Origin: Agrypnia vestita
Lineage: Eukaryota > Arthropoda > Insecta > Trichoptera > Phryganeidae
DNA length: 64,000 nucleotides
Assembly: GCA_016648135.1 (NCBI GenBank)
Contig: JADDOH010024897.1
Location: 62,001-126,000, forward strand
Direction of reading: 5' to 3'
Shown: positions 10,542-23,900 of the stretch, piece by piece
Position numbering within the stretch: the stretch's first letter is position 1
Layout: the number at the start of each line of letters is the position of its first letter
Position numbers and translations under genes: made by a program
Notes under the pieces: generated by a model
The model's database searches: none
Told to the model about the DNA's origin: nothing
Seen by the model: the letters and a program-made list of their open reading frames with translations, nothing else

Positions 10542-12980
10542 AGGGACACGGATACACGTAATATTTGTGTAAAGGTTATCAGTTGATTTCTGAGCCATGT
10601 AGATATCTGCAAGATGCGGATTAAATCGAGGGCATTCCGAGAAACTTTACCCGTGCGGTATTGAATTTTTTTATTGTCTCGGGATTAGAGAAATGATGGG
10701 AGTAGTGTTCTACACATCTGGGCAAATTAGCCGTGCACATGGTCCGCTCTCTATATCTCGTATAAATGATCATTCATTTTCCACAATGCCATATTTTGGA
10801 TACACCTATTGTTTCATCCAATAATTTTAATGACTTGAATACGGCGGTCCGTGGGTTGACAATTTTTATTCTCGTAAGGGGTACTTAAAAGTGATGAATG
10901 AATACAATTTTGTTCTAGAGAGAGAGCATGCCATAGCCGATTTATTTGTTTCAGGCTCCAGAAGGTAAATGTTAAGATTGTGATGGATGAGGAACTGTCG
11001 TTGATATTTCCCCATAGAATTTATTGTAATCATTTTCCCATGATTCCGAAATGTAATTTTAATCTAGTTTATATCTCACGCACGCGGCTAACTGGGTGAG
11101 TCGCACCCAGAGGAACTCTTGTTGCGTGCATGAATGGACAATACAAATTGGAAACCAATTAATGCTTTATATTGTGTGTTGTCTGTACAAAGCCAATGTA
11201 TAAATGTCACTTTTATGTGTCACTAAACTCACAAATGTCACTAAGAAACACAAATGCGAGTTTCCAAAATATTCCATGTTAAATCATATATGTAGAAAGG
11301 GCTACTGAATTTTACGGTCCTTTCCATGCCATGGTGGTTCATTTTTTTGCTTTGATAAGATTTCATACAAGATTCAGTACAAAAGCAAATATGAACTCAC
11401 CAGATTGGATAAAAAATAAGTGTTACAATTCAAATATAATGTATGTATCGAGTTATAGTTTATATACATCAAGAACATTTATTTTCTTAACAAAATTTTG
11501 GCTTTTATTGGTGATACATGTATGGCAAAATTGCTAGCTCTGGGAGAGACGAATATACTGGTAAATTGTTTCAAGCAACACTTTGGATTTATAATATGAC
11601 TTATTTTCTGTAAAAAATACAACATTCCCTTTTTGGTTCAGAAAGTACAGAGATGTTTTATTAAAATTTGAGGAAAAGTGAAAATAAAAATGCTGCCATC
11701 TTGGGAAGTTGATTGTTTCCAGGAAAAGTATTTGCTCATAAGATTGAACGCATTTCCTTAAACTTTTGAGTCCTTCCCAGAGCGTGAAATGGATTTGGCG
11801 ATTAAATTTTATTGCGGAGATTTAGAATTATCTTCAGATGAGGAGCAGTCTAACGGAGATATAAATTTTCCAATGGTTTTTTGGCTCCAGTTTGGGAAAT
11901 GTGTGGCCTTGACAAGATTTAGTGATAAGTAATATTGTTTGTAACTCGTCAAAATGATATGGAAATTTATTGAGAGTTCAGTATGGTTCCCAGTATTCAG
12001 AATGATCGCCACCTACATTTACAGACTGTGGCTTCGCACACTCATAGTATTATAGCTTTATGTTTTAGTTGCATGTAAATAATCTTTATGGAGATTTCTA
12101 TTTAATAATTTCAGACAGTCATTATGGTGCCATATTTTCTGTCCCGAATACACAAACGACAACATCCTGCGTATTCCACATTTGGTAGTGGGAAATTTTG
12201 AATGTTTATAGAGATTTTGTACATTTTTCCTTTATTGTTTAATGAGTGCTTTGAAATTTTAATCAGCTGTGACACGCTAAATGTCCTCACGTGATGCTTC
12301 TGAATATTTGGGGACAGTACCGGACGGGTGGACGATTTTGTTTTAATCACTATTTTCATTTACTCTGTTCAGATTTGACATTTTCATTTTCATAACCTCC
12401 GCACCCTTACTAGATCATATGTGTAAATAAAAATACAATTGTTTTAAGATAATTTAAGTTAATTTTGTAGTTTTAAGTGAATAGAAAACTGTCATTTCTT
12501 AAACTGGACAAAAAAATGAAAATGGGTGGTATAAAAAAAATCCAAAGGTTATTTTTATGTAAAGAGAAGAAATGTTATGGGTAAATTGTTCTCACTTTGC
12601 GGAAATAGATAATTTGACATAAATACTGATTGTACACTCCTTGCTTCTTTTTATAGAACATTTTTTATTTTATCTTTTAAGTTTGCTAATTTATTGCAGT
12701 TAAATATCTCAGAGAAAATACATAAATTACTTTTATCTGCAATTTAACTATTTGTTCAGTGTTTCTCTGTCTAATGGAATGTTTTAAGATGTTTTTATGT
12801 TTTACGCGAAACATTATTTGTATTTTTATTAACTTTCCAGTTCACAAGCAGTATTTGTCTTAGGTTCATTATACTTCCACATGAAAATGTTATACTTGGA
12901 GAATATTGAATACAATTGTAATTATTTCAGAAATGCGATAGGTTTGTTATAAAGATGAATAAAATAAATAAGATGGTTGA
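10542..12980 (+). other. KANSL1: KANSL1 3' UTR and end region
   Basis: No ORF above background and no further splice-supported exon follows the KANSL1 stop. AATAAA signals lie at 12426-12431 and 12958-12963; the last one suggests a 3' UTR of about 2.4 kb. The true cleavage site cannot be read from sequence. Confidence 0.5.
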
Positions 12981-13243
12981 AAAAATGTTATTTTTATCGA
13001 TTATCCCCATTTCATTACGGATTTTATTTTAGCTCATATAGTTTTTCTGCATAGAAAATACTATTTTATGTTTTTTCCACTACTTTTTATTTGATACAAG
13101 AATATTATATTTTATTTGAAAAGATTGTAGTCTACACTGATATGAATAAGGAATCGTAGTGATATTCTTGTAGCAAATAAGAAGTAGTGGAAAAAAAAAC
13201 AAAAAATAGTTTCTTTTAGACAGTTGATGTTGCTGATGATTGC

Positions 13244-13314
13244 TGGGAAAAATCTCAAATTTCGAATTAGGCGAATTTCGAATTATCGGCATTCGAAATA
13301 ACGGGGTTTTACTG
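13244..13314 (+). mobile_element. pogo-like element, right end only
   Basis: TTCGAATTATCGG-CATTCGAAATAACGGGGTTTTACTG ends before TA (13315-13316). It is the same terminus as the fuller copies at 13365-14417 and 19817-20295. The left part is missing or unrecognisable. Confidence 0.6.
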
Positions 13315-13364
13315 TATCAGGATCAAGAAAAGAACACAATTGCAAGTGAGATTGACTATTATAT

Positions 13365-14417
13365 ATAACCTCGTTAATTCAAAATTCAAGGGACCCAAAA
13401 AATAAATTTCGAATTATAGGGGCCCCCGTTAATTCGAAATTTTAGGTACAAAAAAAAATCGCGGTGCGATCGTGAAATTCGCCAAAAATCGTAAAACTCT
13501 TGAAAAACCGGCAATTTCGTTAAATTTATGTTTATATTTAAAGAAATCACTTTGAAAACGCAACATTTATTATGTTAATGCAAAGATTGTGGCATTTTGA
13601 CATATTTGCTGTCCTCACTTGCGAAATAACTTTGGATTCTGCCTTTTTTCCGGCTCAAACCAACAATGCACGGTTACTAGAAATACTATTGTCAATAAAT
13701 GCGTGAAACAATAAGATAAGTCACTAATAACATCTTGCAAAGAAAATTAAACATTTTAATAACACAAACACAGTGATTAGAAAAAAAATCAAATTAAAGA
13801 CAAATTTAAAAACATGAAAAACAATTTAAAATGCGTTTAGGTATGAAGATTAGCGCAAATGCCGCAAACTAAACTATCTGCGCATATCAAGGCAGTCAAC
13901 TGAAGAAAGCATACACAGGATTCCCCAATTATAGGGATCGCGACACAATATGTATAGAAAAGGGGCATTCCATAAGGTGCCTTGAATTGATTGCGAAATA
14001 CGCCAAGAATCGTAAAACTCACGAAAAAGCCATTAATTTTGTGAAAAATGTCTGTTTTTCATATTCCAAGAAATCATTGTTTTGTCAAAACAATGATTTC
14101 AATGTCATCAAAACGCAATGTTTATTATGCTAATAAAAAGATCGCGACATTTCAAAGTACCCGATATTGACATATTTGTTGTTCTCACTTGCGAAGAAAC
14201 TCGAAGTATTTTTACAATTTAGTCAAATTTCAAAAAAAATTCGAATTACGCAAAATAAAATGTACTGATTTGCGGCGCAAGGTGTTAAAAAAGGTGTTTT
14301 CGAATTATGGGGGTTAATTTACTATGAAATTCATAATTTGGGACTTAAAAGTTTTAAAAATTTCGGATTATGGCGAATTTCGAATTATCGGGGTTCGAAT
14401 TAATGGGGTTTTACTGT
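13365..14417. mobile_element. pogo/Tigger-type element, ~1.05 kb
   Basis: The left end ACCTCGTTAATTCAAAATTC mirrors the right end TTCGAATTAATGGGGTTTTACTG, which is followed by TA (14418-14419). CTCGTTAATTCGAA-type ends with TA duplications are characteristic of pogo/Tigger derivatives. The inside shows near-duplicate blocks (CGAAATACGCCAAGAATCGTAAAACTC-like twice), so it may be a nested or internally duplicated copy. No transposase ORF. It sits between the convergent KANSL1 and MSH2 3' ends. Confidence 0.65.
14070..14100. repeat. Perfect 15-bp hairpin
   Basis: GAAATCATTGTTTTG, one-base spacer T, then the exact reverse complement, inside the pogo-type element. Confidence 0.8.
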
Positions 14418-14977
14418 ACTTGAAAACAGTTAGAATTGGCTGTGGTCGCGACCATAAAATATGGTGGTCAGTTAATTCAGAGCAGTACCCAAATACGCCA
14501 TCTCAAAAGCGTATATAGCGAAAGACTATTTTCTGAAACCGGTCAAGTTTATGAAAGCAAGCACAATCGCTTATTGCCTCAAAATCCCGAGAAAATAGTG
14601 TTCATTCATTATAATTTGCCACTGCTTCATTTTAAACACTAACCAATTTTCGGGATTAAATAAATAATAAGCATTTTTTCTTAGGTTGTGCGGTTTTTGT
14701 TTGCTTACAAGTATCGTATATGTTTGCTTCAAGTATCGTACCAATAAATCAATTTTTTGGAGATAGTTTCATGAAATTTTCAGTTTAATGAAAATCCGGT
14801 ATCCGTCGGATATTGAGCTACTGTCCAATATCTGGCAGGATAGTAAAATTGGGATATCACATAGTTACCGGATTACATATAACAATGTTTTGAATTTGTG
14901 CTTTTTATGCTTAAAAATTAAAATAAATAATTTGTAAATGTAACAATTTATTAATTGACATGACATTGATGAAGTGA
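14418..14977. other. Intergenic gap before the MSH2 3' end
   Basis: No gene seen between the pogo-type element and the MSH2 stop. On the minus strand AATAAA at 14951-14946, about 27 bp past the MSH2 stop, is the likely MSH2 poly(A) signal. Confidence 0.6.
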
Positions 14978-17900
14978 TTATGAATTTAGGAGCATTTTAA
15001 TGTAAGGATTATTATTCATTTTCATGTGTTGGGCTAATTTTTGCTTTTCTTTTTCAATTTCCGAATCTGATAGATTGTCCAAGTCGATCTGATTGCAAGA
15101 ATTGATGAAATCTCTCATGAGCTTTTTAGCTTCCTGTTTAGTGTCTTCCTTATTTGTTATATTCACATTTTCCACATCCAGGCGGTGGCTCTCCAACTGA
15201 ATCTGCTTCTCTTCGGCAAACTGGAATCAACGGACAATCATATTTTTAATTTTAAAAGCTCACTTTGTATTTGGGCATTTTAAAGAAATGTAAATCAGAA
15301 TACTAGATTCGTGATATACCCGAATATCCTGTAATTTTATCTTCTTAAAATCTTACAATCTTTTACAACGGAATACGGCATTTTTCCGACACATTGATTA
15401 ATATTTAAAAAACATAGAATTATTTTAAAATATGAAGAAAAAATATTTCTTCAAGTAGATGAAAGAACAGTGCAACTGATTTAAAAAGTTCATATACATA
15501 GTAGGTTTAAATCTTAAAGATAAAGAGGGTCAAGGAAGAATTGTTAATGTTGAAAATGACAAATTGAAACTTGAGATATACACAACTAGCGCTGATCATG
15601 GCATCTTAATGAGCCCCGGGCCAGACCCGTAACGTAATTAATTATTTCTCGGCGGTCGCGTATCGAATTTCAAAAATGTGATTTTTTCCCAGTAGAGAAA
15701 TCCCGTGGTGACCTGTCATTCCATTTTCAACTCAAAAACATCACCGATTATATTTTAAATCAACAATCAAAACAGAAGTTTTTCTGCCGTCAAAATCGTA
15801 TAGAAAGGTTGTAGATGTCGCCCCGAACTTCCCCGAACGCGTGTTGCGCAATCGAAATTCAAATATTCCGTTATTCAAGGTCACGCGCAAAGTGCGCGGG
15901 AAATACGATTTATTTTTTTCAATTTATTTGTGCATGTATACACAAATATATACAATATGTTTTGCGATATTTGTCAGCTTTTGTAGGTTTATGATTCAAT
16001 TGAATACCAATAGTGATTTATTAACAAAAATACATGCAATTTTGTTGCGTTTATTTGAAATATGTGTGTGTGTGAAAGTGTATCATAATTATGTGTTATG
16101 AGTGCGATGTTCCGTTGTGTGCCGTGCCGTGCAACAAAATATATCACACAGAAGAAGATCATTATGTAGGCATCAAATTATAATAGTAGTGTTGTCTCTA
16201 ATAAACAAATAAAAATTAATTATTATTTTTCGGAAAAGTTGCGCTGGCAACATTATCGGAATTCAAAAAAATTTTTTTTTTTTTACTTAAACGATAAAAA
16301 AATCATTGCATTTCGACACTTACGATAAAATAATATGAATGTGTGCGTGTTTTTTTAATATACGCATGTTTTCACGGTTTTTTCGTAAAAAATAAAAATC
16401 ACAAATTTGGAATTTTTATGGGCCCCAGACAGATTAAAATTCAATAACTGTCAATAAAAATGTAAGGATTCTTGGATTGGAGTCTAGATTAAATAAGATG
16501 TAATTCATTGGAAAAAATATTTAGAAAAAATGGCTCTTACTGTATTTTAGGTATATTTCCTTTAAAGTTAAGGTCATTAATTTAAAACAGTATGCATCAC
16601 AAGTGCAACAACCGTAGAAGAAATGTTATCTTCCAGATTCAAGTACATAATTCAAGAGTTGGAACATTACCTTGATGACTCTTTCGGGGAAGTCAGCCAT
16701 TTTGGCCACGTGGACTCCGAAGCTGCGGTCGCACACACCCGGCCTGAGCTGGTACAGCAGCACCAACTGGCCGTCCCTGGTCACCGCCGCCACGTGCTGA
16801 TTGATCACCTGGGGCACGAGTTGCTCCAGTCGAGTCACTTCGTGGAAGTGGGTAGCAAACAGGCAGAAAGCCTTGCTTTCCTTCGCCAAATATCTAGAAA
16901 ACAATGATATCTTATCAATATAGTTGCAGCGAAATCATCCACACTGACCCAACAATTTCAAAGCTTTTACGGGATTTAAGGAAAAGATACTAAATAAAAA
17001 TATTGAAACCGAATTTATTAATCAATTCGGTTTCAATATTTAGACATACAAAAAAATTAAATCCATGAAAAAATATGTGGCTGCTACTGGGATTCGAACC
17101 ACGGATTTCCTATCCGGGGCAAATATTTTTTTGTGGATTTGATTTTTCTGTATGTCTTTCTAATTGATTAATTTGGTTTTAAATTTCACAGAACTTTGCT
17201 CTGAAAAAATTGTAACTTCACAATAAGAATGAGTTCTTGAATATAATAAAAATATTAAACCACCTTGAGGCATCAAAAAATCAGTTGAAATTTAAAAAAA
17301 AAAATTGAATTTCGAAAATTCATAATAAGCCAATGATGCATTCTATAACAAAAATTGTTGAATAATATAATTAGTAAGATATGCAATACTCACTCTGCTA
17401 TGGCCCAAGCTATTCCGCAACCTTCATATGTGGACGTTCCTCTGCCAAGTTCGTCTATTATCACCAAGGAGTTTTTGGTTGCCGTCTGAAATGAGAAACG
17501 CCACAATGGTTTACGTTTTCTGGAAGACAATGCGTGCATTATCTGTGTTCACCCACCTACTTTAAAATGTTCAAATGATTTTCTTACAAATTCCCATAGC
17601 AATTTTTTTTTAAAGTGTAAGTGACTCTTTTTGAACACATATATTATTCAGATTATTAGTAAAGTTATCAGCCTGACACATTATGAGGTATCATTGTTAT
17701 ATTGTCCCTTTAGAAGTAAAACTCACTAAGTGACATTGGAGTAGTTTTGAGATAATGAGGTTCAAACATTCAACATGTGATATTAGAATTGTTGAAAACG
17801 TTCGTTTTACCACTAAATAACTATAAACAGACATGGAAAATTCACTTACTTATTTTTACCTGGAATATGTAAAAAATATGAATGTCGGTATTCATAACTT

Positions 17901-20900
17901 ATTTTGGTCAATATCGCAGTTACTGATTTCACCTCTAAAAGGACGATATAATAATTAAATGTTTAAAGATTAACATACCCTAAGAATGGCGGCAGATTCT
18001 ATCATTTCCATCATGAAGGTACTGAGCCCCCTCTGTTGGCAGTCTCCCGCTCCCACTCTGGTCAGGATGCTGTCCACCAGGGACACGGTGGCCTCCTGGC
18101 ACGGCACGAAGCAGCCCAGGTGGGCCAGCAGCACGGACACTCCCACGCTGCGGATGTAGGTACTTTTCCCACCCATGTTGGGACCGGTTATTATGCTGAA
18201 TGTAGGGCCACCTTTAAAAATAATAAAAGCAATTTATGCATATATAAAAGCAATGATTTATACTTAGGGGTATAAAAGCAAAGGGTGCAATATTAAAAGA
18301 ATTGAAAAAAATGTTTTGAATTCACTCACCGAGGATTACTAATTTAAAATGTATTTATTGGAATATTATTGGTTGGTATTCACCAAAACTAATAATTTTT
18401 TTTTCTGAGTTCTTGTTTCATTTTCTCTAACGGTTGGAAGTATACTGCTGCGGTGATTGTCTCACTAGATTTTAGCAATTCAAAATTGATCATTGCGGGT
18501 GACATCTTACCACAAATTTATGATTGCTGTACAGTCCCACTTTTCAAGAAAAATGACAGACAATTCTTTGCTACTCTAGTATGCTTAGTGAAAATTCACA
18601 GGGAACCAAATTCCTTGTTTATTAATTTAATCGAAGCGATGAAGGTACTTCTGTACTATTGATCACAATAAAACAAGGACAGTCCATAATTTTATAATAG
18701 TTTGACGGGGATCAGACTCCATTAATGACGTCAGTACATTATTATCCAGTTTTAATTCCCATCCCAGACACATCTCCGAGGTTCTATCACCGTATTAAAA
18801 ATTCTTTAACCATCTATGAACATTGACTAAGTTTCAAAATATGTATCTCCGTACGAATTCGTAATTTTTTTGTCACTTCATTTCCTGGTCAAACAAAAAC
18901 ACCAAGCAATAACACAAATGCTCACTATTAGTCGTTGACCTTGACATCAGTCATAAAAAATGGAAAATAAATATTCTAAAAAAAAAACACAAAATTCACA
19001 ATCCACTAGTAATGTGTTTTCTGGATCTGGCAAACCGACTTTAAAAAAAGAGTGTTTGAAAATTTTGATTACTTACCGGTCCTCCTAATACATATAATGT
19101 GGTTATGAATATATAGACATCAACATAGAATTAAATATCACCACACTTTTCTATGTTTATCAGTTGATAATGGCCTAGACAGCCTAAACGAAAGTCTATT
19201 TTATTAGAAAAAACTAAATATAGAACCAAAAATATTGTGTTTGATTTTTATCATTAAAAATTAAAGTAGCAGAAGTGTATTGTGATGTAAAATTGTATTA
19301 ATTTTTGGTACAAGGGTATAAAAATCATCTCGCATTCTGGGTTTTCAAATAAAAATTGAAATTTGAGTCTTGTCTGTTTGAAAAATTTCAAATTAACAGC
19401 ATTTTACAGAATTGTAATAAAAACACACACTTGAGTACCTATTCTATATTTTTTATAGACCATCAGTATCGGTGTCGGCTAATCTGACCATCACAACTGC
19501 AAACTATAACTTCACTACCACATATTGGGTGGTCTCTCAAATGTTACCTTCTTCAAAGTGAACATCATTGGGCATGTACGAGATCCCATCTTGCAACTCC
19601 AGGCAGGGGTGGCGAACTTTCACGAGAGTCAGCTCCTTTCCGCCGGCCACCATCTTGGGGCGGATGTAGGGCTCGGGAGCAGAGCTCGCCACGACGGCGA
19701 AGGACACAAGCACGTCCAGCTTCGCCAAATGTTCGGAGAGAGTCCACAGAATGGCTGAATATCCGGCTGAAACAAGAAAAATAATTAATGTGAAGTGAAT
19801 AATTATTTTTGTGCTACAGTAGAACCTCGTTAATTCAAAATTCAAGAGACTCAAAAGAATCATTTCGAATTATGCCAAACTGTTGATTCGAAATTCAAGG
19901 TACAACAAAAAAATTGCGATGCCATTGCGAAAATCATGAAAAAAGCTGTTAATTTTGTGAAAAATGTCCGTATTTTTGTATATTTCAAGAAATCATTTGG
20001 AAAATGCAACATTGATTATGCTAATACATACAAATATCTCAACTTTTCTATTATTAAAGTACCCGTTATTGACATATTTGTTATTTTCACTTGCAAAAAA
20101 TCTAAATATTTTTTCAAATTTGTAAATTTTTTTTTTTTTCGGATAATGTGACCCAAAATGCATTGATTTTTGGCGCAAGGAGCTAAAATTTATTTTCAAA
20201 TTATCGGGGTTAATCTACCATGAAATTAACATTTTGGGACTTGTGGGTTTAAAAAATTTAGAATTATTGGGGTGCGAATTAACGAGGATTTACTGTACTA
20301 TCCTGATGCAGCTGGAGAAATATTCTCAGTTTATAAAAAAGTTGTCTATGAACCGGAAAGACGATTCTATCCTTGTATTGTATTCTGGAAGTGAATGACA
20401 TTTTTTGGAATCAGAATACTCGGGTCTAGAATGAAAATAGCAATACAAACTTGTATATTTACTTTTACTTGATGAGAGGTTACACACCCTTGAAATTTAC
20501 AAAATTTTATTTTTTTTGCTTTGTCTTATTGCCCGAATTTTTAAAAATAATTTGAGTTGTCAATCATTCAAAAATTCCAGAAATTGGCCGAGTTGTACCA
20601 ATTTGAAGCTAGTAGCGTGGTAGGTGAACAGGGAGATTTAACTTTTTTTTTAAAATAGTATATATAATCTTACTTCAGTCTAGAAAATATGTCAAATACT
20701 TTTTTTTGTATATATTAAAGAATACATATAAAAATGATTTTGAAATTGAATATTTTAAATTCCCGCCAAAACACTTAATTTCACTAGTCACGCCTAAGTG
20801 CGTCACAATTGTATGGTACCCAGATGTACAAATTGACTTTTATTAGGCAGAAAGAGAAACTTAGATAGATTTAGAATATATTTCATTGAAATGTCCTTCA

Positions 20901-23900
20901 TTTTAGGCACAACCTACATGCAATTCGAACCACTTCAGTGACAATGGTCTTTTGATGATCCTCGTAAGACTTCTTTGTCTGCGCATACTCTTCGTTGAGT
21001 GACTCCAATTTATCATTGACGAACCTCACCCCTCCCTTGATGGCATCTAACACTCGGTAAGCCTTGTTCTTCCTCAGGACAGGCTCTTCTTTCAGTGTTA
21101 TTCTGCAAGGAATATCATAATAACATTGTTTATTAATATGAAGGTAAAAGACGAATGGAGAGGACTATGAGAAGCAGGTTTAATGTACATTGCGCCCCGA
21201 GTAATCGACGCAGCGCAGGACAGAGAATGATGAAAGAGTGCTGTCCATGTAATGGAAATGAAAACATAAGATTTTACCAATATTCTTGATTTTTTCCTCG
21301 CATTAAAATATGATAAATGAAGGGTATGAAAGCAAAGGCAGAATATCCCTCTGAAGTGTTTCTTTCTGAGAAAATACAAAAAATTGTCACTACCTATTTA
21401 TAACTACCTAAATTTCTCTGGAATCCATGAAACCTACATCTTATTGGAAATAAGTTACTAGTCGGCCGACTAATCGGCTCTTTACAACCGACTAGTCGGC
21501 TAGTCGGCCAAAGTCATAGTCGGAACATCCCTAATAATAATATACATGGAATAGATTCCTACATGAACTTAAAGCAAGAGGAATATGTTTATAGAATATC
21601 AAATTGGAAACAATACAAATGAGAAAGGGAGTATAATAAAAACTGGGTTTTTATGGGTTAGTTTTTTATATGAAAATTTTGACAATAATTTTCTTTTTAA
21701 AGCTGTATTAACAACAATGATGATGTCAAAATTCCCAGTATTTAGGAGATAACACAGATAATCGTAGCTAGTTGCAAAAAAATTTGGTGGAGTCTTCTTC
21801 ATTAAATTTTTAATAGAAAACATTCTTCACACATGACTGAAATTTCAACAGTTATGGAGATAAGCGACAAAATGTTTGCTTTTTTTCAATATTTTTGGCT
21901 AATCTTTTGTCAAACTTTAGACTAACAAGAAAGTGATTTATATTGAATATTAAAAATACATTAATTTTACTTTCATTTATTAGTTACTGTAAGGTTGGTT
22001 CAGGGTGCAGGTGTTTTAGAGAAAATAAGTCAGAAATACAAAAAAAAAAGCTAACTTGATGTCATTTTCCACATTGTTTACTGTTGAATGAAGAAAATCC
22101 TCTCCTGGAGTTTTTGCTACCAGCTATGAGAGTATTTTAGTAGCAGTAATAATATTCTTTAGAATAACAAAACTGTTAATTTGAATACAAATAAAATATA
22201 TGTTATATATGTATGAGTTATATGTTTTATATTACGTGCCCAAGATCAGAAATAGGTTTATTATATTATTCTAAATGACATAGCGCTTTTCAAAAAAAAA
22301 TTCAATGACCCAACCTCGCACAAAAGAAATAGAAAAATGAATAATTAAAATTTACCAACTCGGTTCGATCAAAATGTCAGATGGTGTAAAGTTGTTTCAA
22401 GGGAATAGAATATGAATAGTTTTTTAACTAACCTGAAATGGTGACCCAGAACAGAGGTCCAGTCCAATTTTATGGATTTCTTGGCGTCCAGGTTGAGATC
22501 CCGGGCGGCTTTACTCAATTCCCTATTCATGGAAGCTTCTATGCTATCCATATTTTCTCTGAACTCCTTCAGCTGCTCATCAAAGGAAGACTTCACCAGA
22601 AACTCTCCTGGTTAACAAAAATACATTTATGTATTTTATTATTCTGCCAGGTGTAATCTATACTAATATATAAAGAGGTAAAGTTTGTAAGTTTGGATGT
22701 GGGAGGTAATTTGTAACTCTGATTTCAAAAATTCTTTCACCAATATTTAGAATGGACCTTCAGGGTGGACATAGGCTGTATATTAACCCGTTGAAATAAA
22801 AGGGCTTTTCGTGGTGACCTATTTTATAACTAAAGTCGATGAAAAATTGGTCGAGCTATGCGTTTTTTACGAACGCTGCCTTAACGGTAAGAGAAATTTA
22901 AATACTTTCTATAGAGAAGTCGTAGAACTCAAAAAGTTCTACAAAAAAAATCCGCAAAAATTAATTTAAGATAAAAACAAACCTTTATCCACTTGCTCCA
23001 TGTCCATGGTGGCTTCCATCATCTGCTGATACTTCTCCGTGTCGAGTAGGATGTCACTGATGGGATTGATGAAGGCGCCGTTGACGGACTTGTTGTCACA
23101 CTTTCTCAAGCACTCCACCAAAAATGGGATCCTCTCGATGCCCTGGGTATTATTAAGTTTGATTTAAAATTAATCTGGATTTAAAGATTGTAACAAAACA
23201 TGTCTGTAAATGTGGATGCTTCATAACTGGGAATTGCAACAATGACACATGTTATGCAGAGTTTTAGAAAATTTAAAGTATAGTTTTAACTTGGTTCTAT
23301 CGTAAAATTAGTAAAGGATAATCAGATATTTTAATTTTCCGTATAAATGGGATGGGGGTTCTTTAGGAAGCTCTTTTACATTTTTAAAAGTTCAATACAT
23401 AGTAGCATATGTGTTAGCGCCAGATATGTGGAGACCTGTAATTGGCCATCTATATTATATCAATGTTTTCTATGCTTCTTTGTTGTGCTGTTGGTCTTCC
23501 ATGAATATTAAATAAATAAATAAAAATAATGCATATTTAAAAACCCGGTTAAATGTATCGCCGCTCCCCTCTCCCCACTTACCTTCCGCGAGCACAGGGC
23601 CGCTCTCAGTACGAAAAACGCCGCTAAAGCAAAACCATCACTGTCGAATGCGACCGCAAATTAAATTACATATTAATTAGTCCACCGCCGAAATACCGCT
23701 AATTAAAAAAAAAAGATTTAACTAACTTTCGCGAGTGTTATCCTACAACTACGGAAGAAAAACCTCGCCGCTTGTTGTTGGGAAGATAGGAGCGACAGGA
23801 GAATGAGAACCAGCCATCCGGAAGAATAAGGTAAGCGCTTGCATCCTGTCCCAATCAAACTGTTACATTATCTCCCAAACAATATGTGAACACAACGCGA

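Noticed and set aside
10284..10612. Three overlapping minus-strand ORFs
   Set aside because: Antisense of the last KANSL1 exon; no splice support.
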